A DNA stretch of 64,000 nt, from positions 1-64,000 of the forward strand of contig NZ_PDZR01000009.1 in the NCBI RefSeq assembly GCF_002891535.1, read 5' to 3'. The stretch comes from Methylocella silvestris. GTDB lineage: Bacteria > Pseudomonadota > Alphaproteobacteria > Rhizobiales > Beijerinckiaceae. A program made the translations under genes and the position numbers. Of the stretch, positions 17,605-25,704 are shown piece by piece; the stretch's first letter is position 1; each line of letters begins with the position of its first letter. A model generated the notes under the pieces. That model did not search any database. It was not told where the DNA came from and saw nothing but the letters and a program-made list of their open reading frames with translations.

Positions 17605-19290
17605 TCAGGGCGAGGTGAACACGCCGACCGAGCCAACGCGCATATCCGCGTCCGAATTCTGCGCGATGAATTTGACGAGTTGACCCGCCGTGCGGCGCGC
17701 GTTCAGCCGGCCGAGCGCCTGGGCGAGCTCGGGCATGCGCTCGGGCGCCGAGATCGCGACGATCTGATCGGCGCCGAAGGGCGCCCGCACTTTGATCGGC
17801 AGACGGAATTGCGGCTTCTCCATCGGGCCCGCTTCCGCGGCGTTCTGCGGGTAGAGAAGCTGCACCGTGCCGTCGCCGGCGATATTGAACATGATCAGCG
17901 ATCGATCGCTCAGCTGATCGATGGCCACGTCAACCTGCGCGCCGAGGCGGTGCAGCTTGCTGTCCGGCATGAGCAGGATCGGCTGCACGGATCGCGTCGC
18001 CATGGCCTTCAAGGCGCGGATGGCTGCGGCGCGATCGATCACCGCCGGCAAATCGTCGCGGCTGACCTCATGCGCGATGACGTCGCCGGCCGCGATCACG
18101 TCGCCGGATTTCGGATCCCAAACCAGCTCGGGATTCTGACGCGGCGAGACGATCTCGAATTTCGCCTCCAGCGGCGCGAGGCCTATGAGCTCCGTATTGG
18201 AGCCGTCGAGCGTCGCGATGCGCACCGGCCGCTCGACGGCGAGCGTCGGCTTTTTCGGCGGCGGATTGGCGCCCGCGCCGGCGCCGATGCGGGCGGACAA
18301 GGCGGCCGTCTGCGACAGGCTGGGCGGCGCGATATAGGTGACGGAGCGCGTCAGCTCCACCACCGGCTCGACGCTCGCCTTGACCGACGGCGGGCTCGCC
18401 GAGACGATCATCTGACGCTGGTCAGATAATTGATAGGTGACCTGCCGCACATAGGCGAACAGCTCCTCGACCGTGATCTTGCCGTCGCCATTGGCGTCGG
18501 CGGCGCCTTCCAGCGCGCGGGCGAAGGCGTAGCTCAAGGCGCCGCGATAGCCCTCGACGCCAGGAACCTTCACTTCCGGCGCCTTGGAGTGCTTGTCGAC
18601 GGCGGCGAGGAAAATGGAGCGTTCGAAATCGAGTTCAGTCGAAAAGGCGTCGGACGGCGAAGACACCGGCTTCAGCTCGTCTTCGGTGATCTTGTAGGTC
18701 GGCGCCGCGCGATAGATCAGCTCACCGCCGCGCGGATCGACTTCGCGCGCGAGGCCGCCGCCGGAACAGGAATCGGCGACGAAGGCGACGCGCGCGCCAC
18801 GCGATTCGAAAATCTTGATCAGATGATTGAATTCCTTGTCGAGAATGCGCTGGCGCGTGCCGGGGCCGGCCGGCTCGAACCCGGCAAGCAGGAAGACCGC
18901 GTCCTTGCCGTCCGCCTCCGAGCCCTTGACGCGCTCCGGCTCCTGCGCGCCATGGCCGGCGATCGACAGGATCACGAGATCGCCGCGCTTGACCCGCGCG
19001 CTGAGGTCATAGACCGCCTTCAGGATCGAATCGCGGTCGGCCTTGTCGTCGTAGAGCGCCGCGATGTCCGTGACGCCCATGACGCGCAGCGAGGCTTCAA
19101 TATCCTTGGCGTCGGCCACAGCGCCGCGGAGCTGTGCAAGGTGCTGATATTGGTCGATGCCGACCACGATGGCGTGGACTTCGCCTGGATTTTGCACAGC
19201 GACCGGCGCCGGCGCCGCATAAGCCGCCGGGACTCCCATGATGAGCGCCGCAAGGAAGGCCGGCGCAAGAAGACAGCAGAGTTTTTTCAT
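17605..19290 (-). CDS. Exported caspase-family (C14) peptidase with internal EF-hand
   Basis: A protein of 561 residues starting MKKLCCLLAPAFLAAL, with a signal peptide ending near AYA-AP. The caspase p20-like core has VHAIVVGIDQYQHL, the catalytic histidine in LSIAGHGAQ (His113) and the catalytic cysteine in FVADSCSGGG (Cys175). At residues 265-276 sits a textbook EF-hand loop, DANGDGKITVEE, within the p10-like part. The last ~220 residues form a DUF4384-like beta region. Calcium control of activity would parallel metacaspases but is inference. It starts one base after the OmpA gene stops. Confidence 0.85.
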   Translation of the reverse strand: MKKLCCLLAPAFLAALIMGVPAAYAAPAPVAVQNPGEVHAIVVGIDQYQHLAQLRGAVADAKDIEASLRVMGVTDIAALYDDKADRDSILKAVYDLSARVKRGDLVILSIAGHGAQEPERVKGSEADGKDAVFLLAGFEPAGPGTRQRILDKEFNHLIKIFESRGARVAFVADSCSGGGLAREVDPRGGELIYRAAPTYKITEDELKPVSSPSDAFSTELDFERSIFLAAVDKHSKAPEVKVPGVEGYRGALSYAFARALEGAADANGDGKITVEELFAYVRQVTYQLSDQRQMIVSASPPSVKASVEPVVELTRSVTYIAPPSLSQTAALSARIGAGAGANPPPKKPTLAVERPVRIATLDGSNTELIGLAPLEAKFEIVSPRQNPELVWDPKSGDVIAAGDVIAHEVSRDDLPAVIDRAAAIRALKAMATRSVQPILLMPDSKLHRLGAQVDVAIDQLSDRSLIMFNIAGDGTVQLLYPQNAAEAGPMEKPQFRLPIKVRAPFGADQIVAISAPERMPELAQALGRLNARRTAGQLVKFIAQNSDADMRVGSVGVFTSP

Positions 19291-19291
19291 C

Positions 19292-20278
19292 TTATTCACG
19301 CCGCCATTCGACACGCCGGTTGAGGGCGTAGACATCATCCTGAGTGAGCCCGCTGGCGTCCGACAATTGCAGCGGCTCGTCGGCGCCGACGCCCTCCGGC
19401 TCAACCGCAACCGCGATGTTGTTTTGCTTCAGATAGGCCGCGACCGCTTCGGCGCGGGCGACGGAAAGCTTCATGTTGTACTCGGGGCCGCCGCGCAGAT
19501 CGGTGTGGCCGACGAGGCGGACGATCTGCGGCTGCTGCTCCCGGATGGCGCGCGCAAGCTCATCGGCCGCCTGGCGGCCTTCATCGGTCAGGCTGGCCGA
19601 CCGGTATTCGAAGGTGATCGGCATCGGCACCGCGCGGGGAACGACGCCTCGGACCCGGGGCGAGAATATCCCGCCGAGCCGCCCGTCCCGCGTCGCCGTC
19701 ATGACATAGCCGGATTTGCCCTGTCCCGCATTGGCGGCAAGGAGGCGCGCCGCAGCCGCCCGCTGCAACAGGCCTTCGATCGTCGGCCGTCCCGGATCAC
19801 GCGGCGTCATCGTCTCATTGTTGACGATTTCGATGGCCCGGTCGAAGCCTTTCGCCGCTTCGATGAAGTTTCTGTCGCCAAAGCGGATCTCGGCCAGGGT
19901 CGCCGCCGCCTGCCAGAGGACGGCGGGTTGGTCGGCCGCAACGATCAAATTGAGATAGGCGCTCTGCGGCGCGGCGCCAGCGATGAGTTTTTGCGCGGCG
20001 GCGAGGCGCGCGGCGGCGAGGCGGCGCTGCGCCGGGATGATATAGCCGCCGCAATTGGGGTCGCCGACCAGCGCGTCGATCTGCGCCTGCGCCGCCTCAT
20101 TCGGAGCTGCGTCGACGGCGCGATTGAAAGAGTCGAGGCGCGCCGCGCAGGCGTCGGCCAAGGCTGGAGCGCAGAGGCCCGGGACGCAGGCCGCCAGCAC
20201 GGCGCAGCCGAAGCCCATCCGCCTGATCGCGCCAAAAGCGCGCGCGTAAGAAAACCCGGACTCCGTCATGACGCTCAT
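19292..20278 (-). CDS. OmpA-family cell-wall-binding protein
   Basis: A protein of 328 residues. It has an N-terminal export signal (hydrophobic GFGCAVLAACVPGLC, cleaved near ALA-DA) and a helical middle with TPR-like Ala-rich repeats (~45-190). A C-terminal OmpA/MotB peptidoglycan-binding domain carries IVRLVGHTDLRGGPEYNMKLS and VARAEAVAAYL, ending in NRRVEWRRE. It heads the operon OmpA / caspase / DUF4384, all leftward with gaps of 1 and 34 bases. It probably sits in the periplasm bound to peptidoglycan. OmpA-like proteins also anchor T6SS complexes, but this is not a TssL-type protein. Confidence 0.85.
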   Translation of the reverse strand: MSVMTESGFSYARAFGAIRRMGFGCAVLAACVPGLCAPALADACAARLDSFNRAVDAAPNEAAQAQIDALVGDPNCGGYIIPAQRRLAAARLAAAQKLIAGAAPQSAYLNLIVAADQPAVLWQAAATLAEIRFGDRNFIEAAKGFDRAIEIVNNETMTPRDPGRPTIEGLLQRAAAARLLAANAGQGKSGYVMTATRDGRLGGIFSPRVRGVVPRAVPMPITFEYRSASLTDEGRQAADELARAIREQQPQIVRLVGHTDLRGGPEYNMKLSVARAEAVAAYLKQNNIAVAVEPEGVGADEPLQLSDASGLTQDDVYALNRRVEWRRE

Positions 20279-20481
20279 TTCCGCAAGATTCCGACTGATG
20301 CAGAAAACCGCCCCAATTGAACGGGCGCTGCGATTTTACTCCAACGCCGATCCGGCTCAAAGCTCCGTGCGGGGCCGCACAGCGCCTGCCCTCGTAAAAA
20401 GCAATTGAACGAGGACGCCGACTATGCGCTTTTGAGCCGTCGGAGCTATCGCAGGATCTGGAGCCTTATCGGAGAGACGCC

Positions 20482-20772
20482 ATGCCGCCCGCCGCCCGCC
20501 TGACCGATATGCATGTCTGTCCCGCCGTGACCGGAGTCGTGCCGCATGTCGGCGGCCCGATCCTGCCGCCCTGTTGCGTCAATGTGCTGATCGGCAGCCT
20601 GCCGGCGGCGCGCGTCACCGATCTTGCGACCTGCGTCGGGCCGCCCGACATGATCGCGATGGGATCGACCACCGTCCTCATCGGCGGCCTGATGGCGGCG
20701 CGGATCGGCGACCCGACGGTCCATGGCGGCATGATCGTCATGGGCCTGCCGACGGTCATGATCGGCGGCTGA
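20482..20772 (+). CDS. PAAR domain protein (T6SS spike tip)
   Basis: A 96-residue minimal PAAR protein that sharpens the VgrG spike and can carry effectors. The fold is seen in MPPAARLTDMHVCP, the Pro-rich VVPHVGGPILPP, and repeated loops VLIGSLPAARVTD, VLIGGLMAARIGDPTVHGG and VMIGG. There is no fused effector domain. A GGAGAG ribosome site precedes the ATG. It lies 5 kb from clpV, past four opposite-strand genes, and immediately upstream of the DUF4424 gene. Distal PAAR genes usually mark cargo loci, which makes the next genes of interest. Confidence 0.93.
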   Translation: MPPAARLTDMHVCPAVTGVVPHVGGPILPPCCVNVLIGSLPAARVTDLATCVGPPDMIAMGSTTVLIGGLMAARIGDPTVHGGMIVMGLPTVMIGG

Positions 20773-20816
20773 GCTTCGCCTCAAAGGCGGCGCCGGCGCA
20801 TTAGCGGGATTGGCAC

Positions 20817-21854
20817 ATGAAGGCGAAAAACAAACCTCAGGCGCGCGCGGCGCTCGGCGCGGCTTTCGCCTGCGCCCTTGCCTTGGCCGCGCCCATGCCG
20901 AAGGCCGCCGCCAATGACAGCTCGGTCGAACTTGCCGTCGGAGGCGTCACCTTCGCACAGTCGCCCGATGTGTCGATGGAGGAGGAAACGCTGACGATCA
21001 CGCCCGAAACCGTGACCGTCAACTACCGCTTCCTCAACCAGACGCAAGCGCCGGTTACGCTGAACGTCGGCTTTCCGCTGCCGGACCTTGATCTTTCCGA
21101 TCAGGATTCCGCCTATGCTATTCCTGGCGCCGATCCGGTCAATTTCGTCGATTTCAAAACCCGGATCGACGGCAAGCCGATCAAATTCGACGTCGTCCAG
21201 CGCGCAAAAATGGGCGCCCGCGACGTCACAGCCGCTGTCCGCGCGTCAGGGCTGCCGATCGCGCTCATCGGCGCAGATACGCAGCAGAAGATTGCCGCCA
21301 TCACGCCGGAGGCAAGGGCCGCGCTGATCGATAGCGGCCTTCTCATTCCGGCCGGGACCAGCGAGACGGGCGAAACGCTCTACGGTCCAGCCTGGACGGC
21401 GACGACCGCATTCACCCGCAAGCAGATCTTCCCGCCCGGCTCCAGCGTCAATGTCGAGCATCGCTACAGGACAAGCCTTGGCGCCAGCCAGGACACCGCG
21501 CTGCGCAAGGCGCTGCGCGACGCCGACGGCATGGGCGCGACCGTCGAGCGCTACCGCAAGGACTATTGCCTGCCGGATGATTTTTTTCGCGGCCTCGACA
21601 AGATCGCCGGCTCGGAGCCGACCAATACAGCGCGGCTGCAGGAGCGGCGCATCGCCTATGTGCTGAAGACAGGCGCGAACTGGTCCGGGCCGATCAAGAA
21701 TTTTCACCTCATCGTCGACAAGGGCAAGTCCGACCGGCTGGTCAGCTTCTGCTTCGACAATGTGAAAAAGATTTCGCCGACAGCCTTCGAGGCGAAGCTT
21801 GAGAATTTCACGCCGGCGCAGGATCTAAAGATCCTGCTGATCGGAAAATATTGA
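20817..21854 (+). CDS. Secreted DUF4424 family protein
   Basis: A protein of 345 residues with a signal peptide (basic MKAKNKPQAR, then an Ala-rich core, cleaved near KAAA-ND). The mature protein is beta-rich: NDSSVELAVGGVTFAQSPDV, VTVNYRFLNQTQAPVTLNVGFPLPD, and a C-terminal NFHLIVDKGKSDRLVSFCF followed by LKILLIGKY. I assign it to DUF4424, whose members are exported and of unknown function. It begins 44 bases after the PAAR gene and may share its transcript. Whether it is T6SS cargo or a periplasmic partner is open. Confidence 0.75.
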   Translation: MKAKNKPQARAALGAAFACALALAAPMPKAAANDSSVELAVGGVTFAQSPDVSMEEETLTITPETVTVNYRFLNQTQAPVTLNVGFPLPDLDLSDQDSAYAIPGADPVNFVDFKTRIDGKPIKFDVVQRAKMGARDVTAAVRASGLPIALIGADTQQKIAAITPEARAALIDSGLLIPAGTSETGETLYGPAWTATTAFTRKQIFPPGSSVNVEHRYRTSLGASQDTALRKALRDADGMGATVERYRKDYCLPDDFFRGLDKIAGSEPTNTARLQERRIAYVLKTGANWSGPIKNFHLIVDKGKSDRLVSFCFDNVKKISPTAFEAKLENFTPAQDLKILLIGKY

Positions 21855-21992
21855 TTTTGACCGTCGGTCGCGACGCGTTCTTTTGCGCCGATGTACCCTA
21901 GGGAACAGACGCCTTGGCGTCGCTGCTGCATCTTGCTCCCATGTTGATTTGCGTTGGTCGTGAGTTCGACGATCGACTTCGGGGAGGTGTTT

Positions 21993-22535
21993 ATGGCGGA
22001 CGATGTGTTCTTTCGCGCTTCGGGACAGGCTGGTTATGAAGTGGATTGTGGTCACCACACAAAAACGCGTGTGGTGTTCGGAATTTTCGACGAGGAGAAG
22101 ACATCGATCGCCTGGTATCTGTTCGCCTCTGCGGCCGACAAGAAATCGCAGAAGGAATGTGAAACCACAGATGTGCTCGTCACCGAGCAGTTCGGCTTTC
22201 GTACGGACGTCGGACGGCACATCCGGGTCTTGTTTCGAAAGAAAATCGGCCTCGACGGCCTCGCCGACAAGAAGGGAAGCTTCGCGACGCTCAACATGGA
22301 TGCGACGGACAAATCGCGCCTGATCGGCTGCCGCATCGCCAAATTGAAAACCAAAGCCGGAGAGGTCGTGACCTTTCCCTTCGGCTTTCAGCAGAACTCA
22401 AAGCCATCGAGAGCCAATCAAGACATAGAAGGGAAGGTGCTGTTTCTGGAATCAGGACCTTTCGACGAAAAGACATTTCATCTCGGCCCGCAGGGAAAAG
22501 ACTCGAAGATCAAAATATCCGGCGGCGTGGTTTGA
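21993..22535 (+). CDS. Unrecognised protein, tandem paralogue 1 of 3
   Basis: A protein of 180 residues; the ATG follows GGGGAGG. No signal peptide or membrane segment is seen. I do not recognise the family. Shared blocks with the next gene are SGQAGYEVDCGHH, KTRVVFG, AWYLF, ADKKSQKEC, ATLNMD, KLKTKAGEVVTFPFG, DIEGKVLFLE and FHLGPQGKDS. The pattern of alternating hydrophobic residues suggests a beta-sandwich or barrel. Its base composition is lower in GC than flanking genes. It lies downstream of PAAR and DUF4424 genes. Two conserved cysteines (in VDCGHH and QKEC) may be paired or bind metal with the adjacent histidines. Confidence 0.7.
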   Translation: MADDVFFRASGQAGYEVDCGHHTKTRVVFGIFDEEKTSIAWYLFASAADKKSQKECETTDVLVTEQFGFRTDVGRHIRVLFRKKIGLDGLADKKGSFATLNMDATDKSRLIGCRIAKLKTKAGEVVTFPFGFQQNSKPSRANQDIEGKVLFLESGPFDEKTFHLGPQGKDSKIKISGGVV

Positions 22536-22645
22536 AGCTTCCGCCGGAGCCGGGCCCACTGTGTGATGAGCCTCTGCCTCGACAATGGCGAGGCGACTAC
22601 GACAGACTTCGCGGCAAAACTTCGAATTTTCAAGAGGACGAAGTT

Positions 22646-23191
22646 ATGACGGACAGAATGCGCGTCAAGTTTTCCGGGCAGGCCGGCTATGAGGTCGATT
22701 GCGGCCATCATAAGAAAACCCGCGTCGTGTTCGGCATGATCGACGATGAAAAGACGACGGTCGCCTGGTATCTTTTCACCTCGACCGCCGACAAGAAATC
22801 ACAGAAGGAATGCGCAGCCAACGATGCGCCCGCCGCCGTGAAATTTGGCTACCGAACCGATATCGGGCGGACTATACCGCATTCGTTCGAGAAGAAAATC
22901 GCGATGAACGAATTGGCCAAGAATCCCAAAGGGACCTACGCGACCCTCAACATGGACTCGACCGCAACCTCGCGCATGATCGGATACCGTATTGACAAGC
23001 TGAAGACCAAAGCGGGAGAGGTCGTGACTTTTCCTTTTGGGACCCAGCAGGACTCGCAGCCCTCGCGCGCGGGCGAGGACATCGAGGGCAAAGTGTTGTT
23101 CCTGGAAACCGCATCCTTTGACGAGAAAAAGTTTCACCTCGGTCCGCAAGGAAAAGATTCACAGATCCTGATCACGGGCGGCGCTACATAA
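22646..23191 (+). CDS. Unrecognised protein, tandem paralogue 2 of 3
   Basis: A protein of 181 residues, clearly a duplicate of the preceding gene with roughly 60% identity by eye across the whole length. ATG at 22646 was chosen because AAGAGGACG lies upstream and it aligns with paralogue 1; an upstream in-frame extension is unrelated. The best conserved block is KLKTKAGEVVTFPFG, then DIEGKVLFLE, then KFHLGPQGKDSQI. A 110-base spacer separates the copies, so each has its own ribosome site. There is no export signal. Function unknown. Confidence 0.7.
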   Translation: MTDRMRVKFSGQAGYEVDCGHHKKTRVVFGMIDDEKTTVAWYLFTSTADKKSQKECAANDAPAAVKFGYRTDIGRTIPHSFEKKIAMNELAKNPKGTYATLNMDSTATSRMIGYRIDKLKTKAGEVVTFPFGTQQDSQPSRAGEDIEGKVLFLETASFDEKKFHLGPQGKDSQILITGGAT

Positions 23192-23382
23192 CATGCGCCG
23201 TCAGGCGGCGCGCCCGCCCGATCATTTTTCAAATATTTTTGAACGCGCCATGAGCGCGATGATCCGCTACAGTTGTCCGGTGTGCAGATTGTGCACGGCC
23301 GCACGCGCTGCGCGAAAAATTCGCGACAAGAAGCGTCTCCATATCCAAAGCGTCCAGGACTGACGCCGCAAGGGAGAGCATC

Positions 23383-23898
23383 ATGTCTGTTAGATTTCGT
23401 ATATCGGGTTATGCCGGCTATTCGGTCGCCTGCGGCGATCAATCCAAAACGCGAATCGTCTTCGCCGTTTTCGACGACGAGGAAACCAGGCTCGCGTGGT
23501 ATCTTTTTTCCTCGCTGCAAGGGCAATGCGGCAAAGACGCAGCTACGACCCCCAGGAAATTCGGCCACCACGACGTTCCGGCTTTCAACCATCATACCTT
23601 CGAGAAAAAAATCGGCCTCGACGGATTGATCAGCAAACCCGCGGGCTCGCCGGCGACGCTCAATATGGATGTTACGGACCGGCATATCGATTGCAACTTC
23701 AGCCGCCTGAAGACCGCGGCCGGAGAGACCGTGGAGTTCACCGCGACAATTCAGACCGACAGCAAGCCGTCCGACGGCGGCAAGGACATCGCGGGAACGA
23801 TGTATTTTCTCGAGCTCGTCGACTTCAGCAAAAAAGCATTTAAGCTTGGGCCGCAGGAGAAGAAATCGCAGTCGTCGATTACCGGCCCGGTGAAATGA
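23383..23898 (+). CDS. Unrecognised protein, tandem paralogue 3 of 3 (divergent)
   Basis: A protein of 171 residues after a strong AGGGAGAG site. It shares the architecture of the two preceding genes at lower identity (about one third by eye). It keeps ISGYAGYSVACGDQSKTRIV, LAWYLFSS, EKKIGLDGL, ATLNMDVTD, RLKTAAGETVEF and FKLGPQEKKSQ. The VDCGHH segment has become VACGDQ, so only the cysteine is fixed there. The ~190-base spacer before it contains a weak hairpin near 23200. No known domain was recognised. Confidence 0.7.
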   Translation: MSVRFRISGYAGYSVACGDQSKTRIVFAVFDDEETRLAWYLFSSLQGQCGKDAATTPRKFGHHDVPAFNHHTFEKKIGLDGLISKPAGSPATLNMDVTDRHIDCNFSRLKTAAGETVEFTATIQTDSKPSDGGKDIAGTMYFLELVDFSKKAFKLGPQEKKSQSSITGPVK

Positions 23899-24000
23899 TG
23901 CGGCCGCTCCCGGTTCGCGGGACATGCGCCGGAGCGCGAGAGTGACGTAGCACACGGGCGCGAGGCGAATTTCGCGTATGATCCGCGACGTGAGGGAGCC

Positions 24001-25689
24001 ATGCCGCCCCGCGCGCCCATTCAAGGCGATGATCCCGTGACAGCGATTAGACCGTTTTTTATTCCCGCTCTGATCGCCGCCGGCCTCGCGCTGGCGGCGC
24101 CTTTCGCCTTCGCGCTAGTGGCGCCTGTCGCCTTCGCGCAGGATGCGGCGGTCAAGGATTCGGCCGCCAAGGATTCCGTGGTCAAGGAATTCAAGGCCGG
24201 GTTCGGGCCGAACTCCGTCGGCGTCGTCGACGCGGCGGAGGACACCGAAATCGCCGGGCCGCAGGCGATCTATGCCGGCGAGAATGGCGAGATTTTCCTG
24301 CTCGATCAGGTCAACAGCCGCGTCGTCGGCTTCGAGCCGAAGGAGCCTGGCGCGCGTACAAGGTCGCTCGCGCTTCCCGAAGGGGTCGATCCGACCGATC
24401 TCATCGTCGCCAATGGCGGCATCTATGTCTGGGATGGCAAGCCGATCGCGCTCGAGGCGCGTGGCGGCGGCGGACTGACCCGCAGTCTCGCGCAAAGCAG
24501 TGGCGCGGTCGACGAGACCACCCAGTCGATGTTCGCGCAAATGGGCTCCGAAGAAACCGACCCGGCGACCCGAACGGTATCCGCCGCGCCGGCCCGGACC
24601 CGCCAGCTCGTCGCCTCGCGCGGCAAAGGACCCATTGCGGTGACGGTCACGCCCGATCAAACGGGCGCAGCGGTGCGGATCGAGGTCAGCCAGCAGGGCG
24701 CCTCCGCGCCTTTCGCCAAGCTCGCGATGAAGGTCCGCGACAAATTCGGCGCGATCGAATTTCTTGACGTCGATCGATCCGGCCGGATGTATGTGCTCGC
24801 CGAAAACATTCCGCCCTATGCAGGCATCGGCGCATCGACCTTTATCGCGCGCTTCAGCCCGACCGGGGCGTTCGAGGGCGTCTATGAACTGCCGCTGACG
24901 CCGAATGTCGCGCTCTCGCGCCGCTTCGTCACCGTCTCGCCCGAGGGCGACATCTATTTCCTGCGCACGCGCAAGGGCGTCGTCGACGTCATCGGCGTCG
25001 GCTTCCAGCCGATGAGAATTGGCCAGATCATCGATATGCGCGGCCCCTCGCCCGATTATGCGGCGCTGGCGAAGCTCGGCAAGGGCGCGATCGCCGCCAT
25101 CGGCCCCGTGACCCGCGCGAGCATCACGCAAAGGGGCCTTGCTTTCGAGGCCTTCACCTGGCGATTGACGCCGGCGACATACGGCGCCGACCCCGATTCG
25201 CAATGTTCGGGATTCAACCGGATCAGGCGGCCAGGCTATCTCATCGGCCGCGCCGGACAGGATGTGCGCGGCGTTCCCTATTGCTGGGGCTGCCAGGGCT
25301 CGCTGCCGCAATTTGCAGCGCGCGTCTCGCGCGGCGCCCTCGCCGGCAATGTCTGCACCCGCAACGATCCGCGCTACGACGTCGTCGGCGTCGACTGCTC
25401 GTCCTTTGTGAGCGCGGCCTGGGGGCTCTCGACCCATTTTACCACCGCCGCCATTCCCTCGATCGCGGCGCTGATTCAAAATCCGTGGGATCTGAAGCCG
25501 GGCGACGCGCTGAACAAGCCGGGCTCGCATGTGATGCTGTTCATGGGATTTACGGCGGACCGCAAAGCCGAGGTGCTCGAGGCCTCCCCCGGGGGCTGCA
25601 ACGGCCGCGTCTGCCGCAACGTCTATCCGCTCGCCTCGCTGCTGGAGCGCGGCTACGAGCCGCGCCGGTTCCGTGCGCTCGCGGATTAG
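24001..25689 (+). CDS. Secreted beta-propeller-like protein with C-terminal NlpC/P60-type peptidase
   Basis: A protein of 562 residues. A hydrophobic export signal lies near residues 17-47 (ending FAFALVAPVAFAQD). ATG at 24001 follows GAGGGAG; GTG at 24037 is an alternative start that would place the signal nearer the N-terminus. Residues ~60-360 show repeated strand patterns of a propeller (GENGEIFLLDQVNSRVVGFE, ASTFIARFSPTGAFEGVYELP). The C-terminal ~150 residues hold an NlpC/P60-like site: VGVDCSSFVSAAWGLS (Cys466), then LNKPGSHVMLFMGF (His510). A wall-cleaving peptidase is likely. Several extra cysteines (CWGCQG, CNGRVC) may form disulfides. Confidence 0.75.
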   Translation: MPPRAPIQGDDPVTAIRPFFIPALIAAGLALAAPFAFALVAPVAFAQDAAVKDSAAKDSVVKEFKAGFGPNSVGVVDAAEDTEIAGPQAIYAGENGEIFLLDQVNSRVVGFEPKEPGARTRSLALPEGVDPTDLIVANGGIYVWDGKPIALEARGGGGLTRSLAQSSGAVDETTQSMFAQMGSEETDPATRTVSAAPARTRQLVASRGKGPIAVTVTPDQTGAAVRIEVSQQGASAPFAKLAMKVRDKFGAIEFLDVDRSGRMYVLAENIPPYAGIGASTFIARFSPTGAFEGVYELPLTPNVALSRRFVTVSPEGDIYFLRTRKGVVDVIGVGFQPMRIGQIIDMRGPSPDYAALAKLGKGAIAAIGPVTRASITQRGLAFEAFTWRLTPATYGADPDSQCSGFNRIRRPGYLIGRAGQDVRGVPYCWGCQGSLPQFAARVSRGALAGNVCTRNDPRYDVVGVDCSSFVSAAWGLSTHFTTAAIPSIAALIQNPWDLKPGDALNKPGSHVMLFMGFTADRKAEVLEASPGGCNGRVCRNVYPLASLLERGYEPRRFRALAD

Positions 25690-25704
25690 GCCGGCGGGGA
25701 TTTC

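Noticed and set aside
21993-23898. Tandem triplet considered as Hcp copies
   Set aside because: Length is similar, but none of the Hcp sequence blocks seen in the real hcp at 8406-8891 are present.
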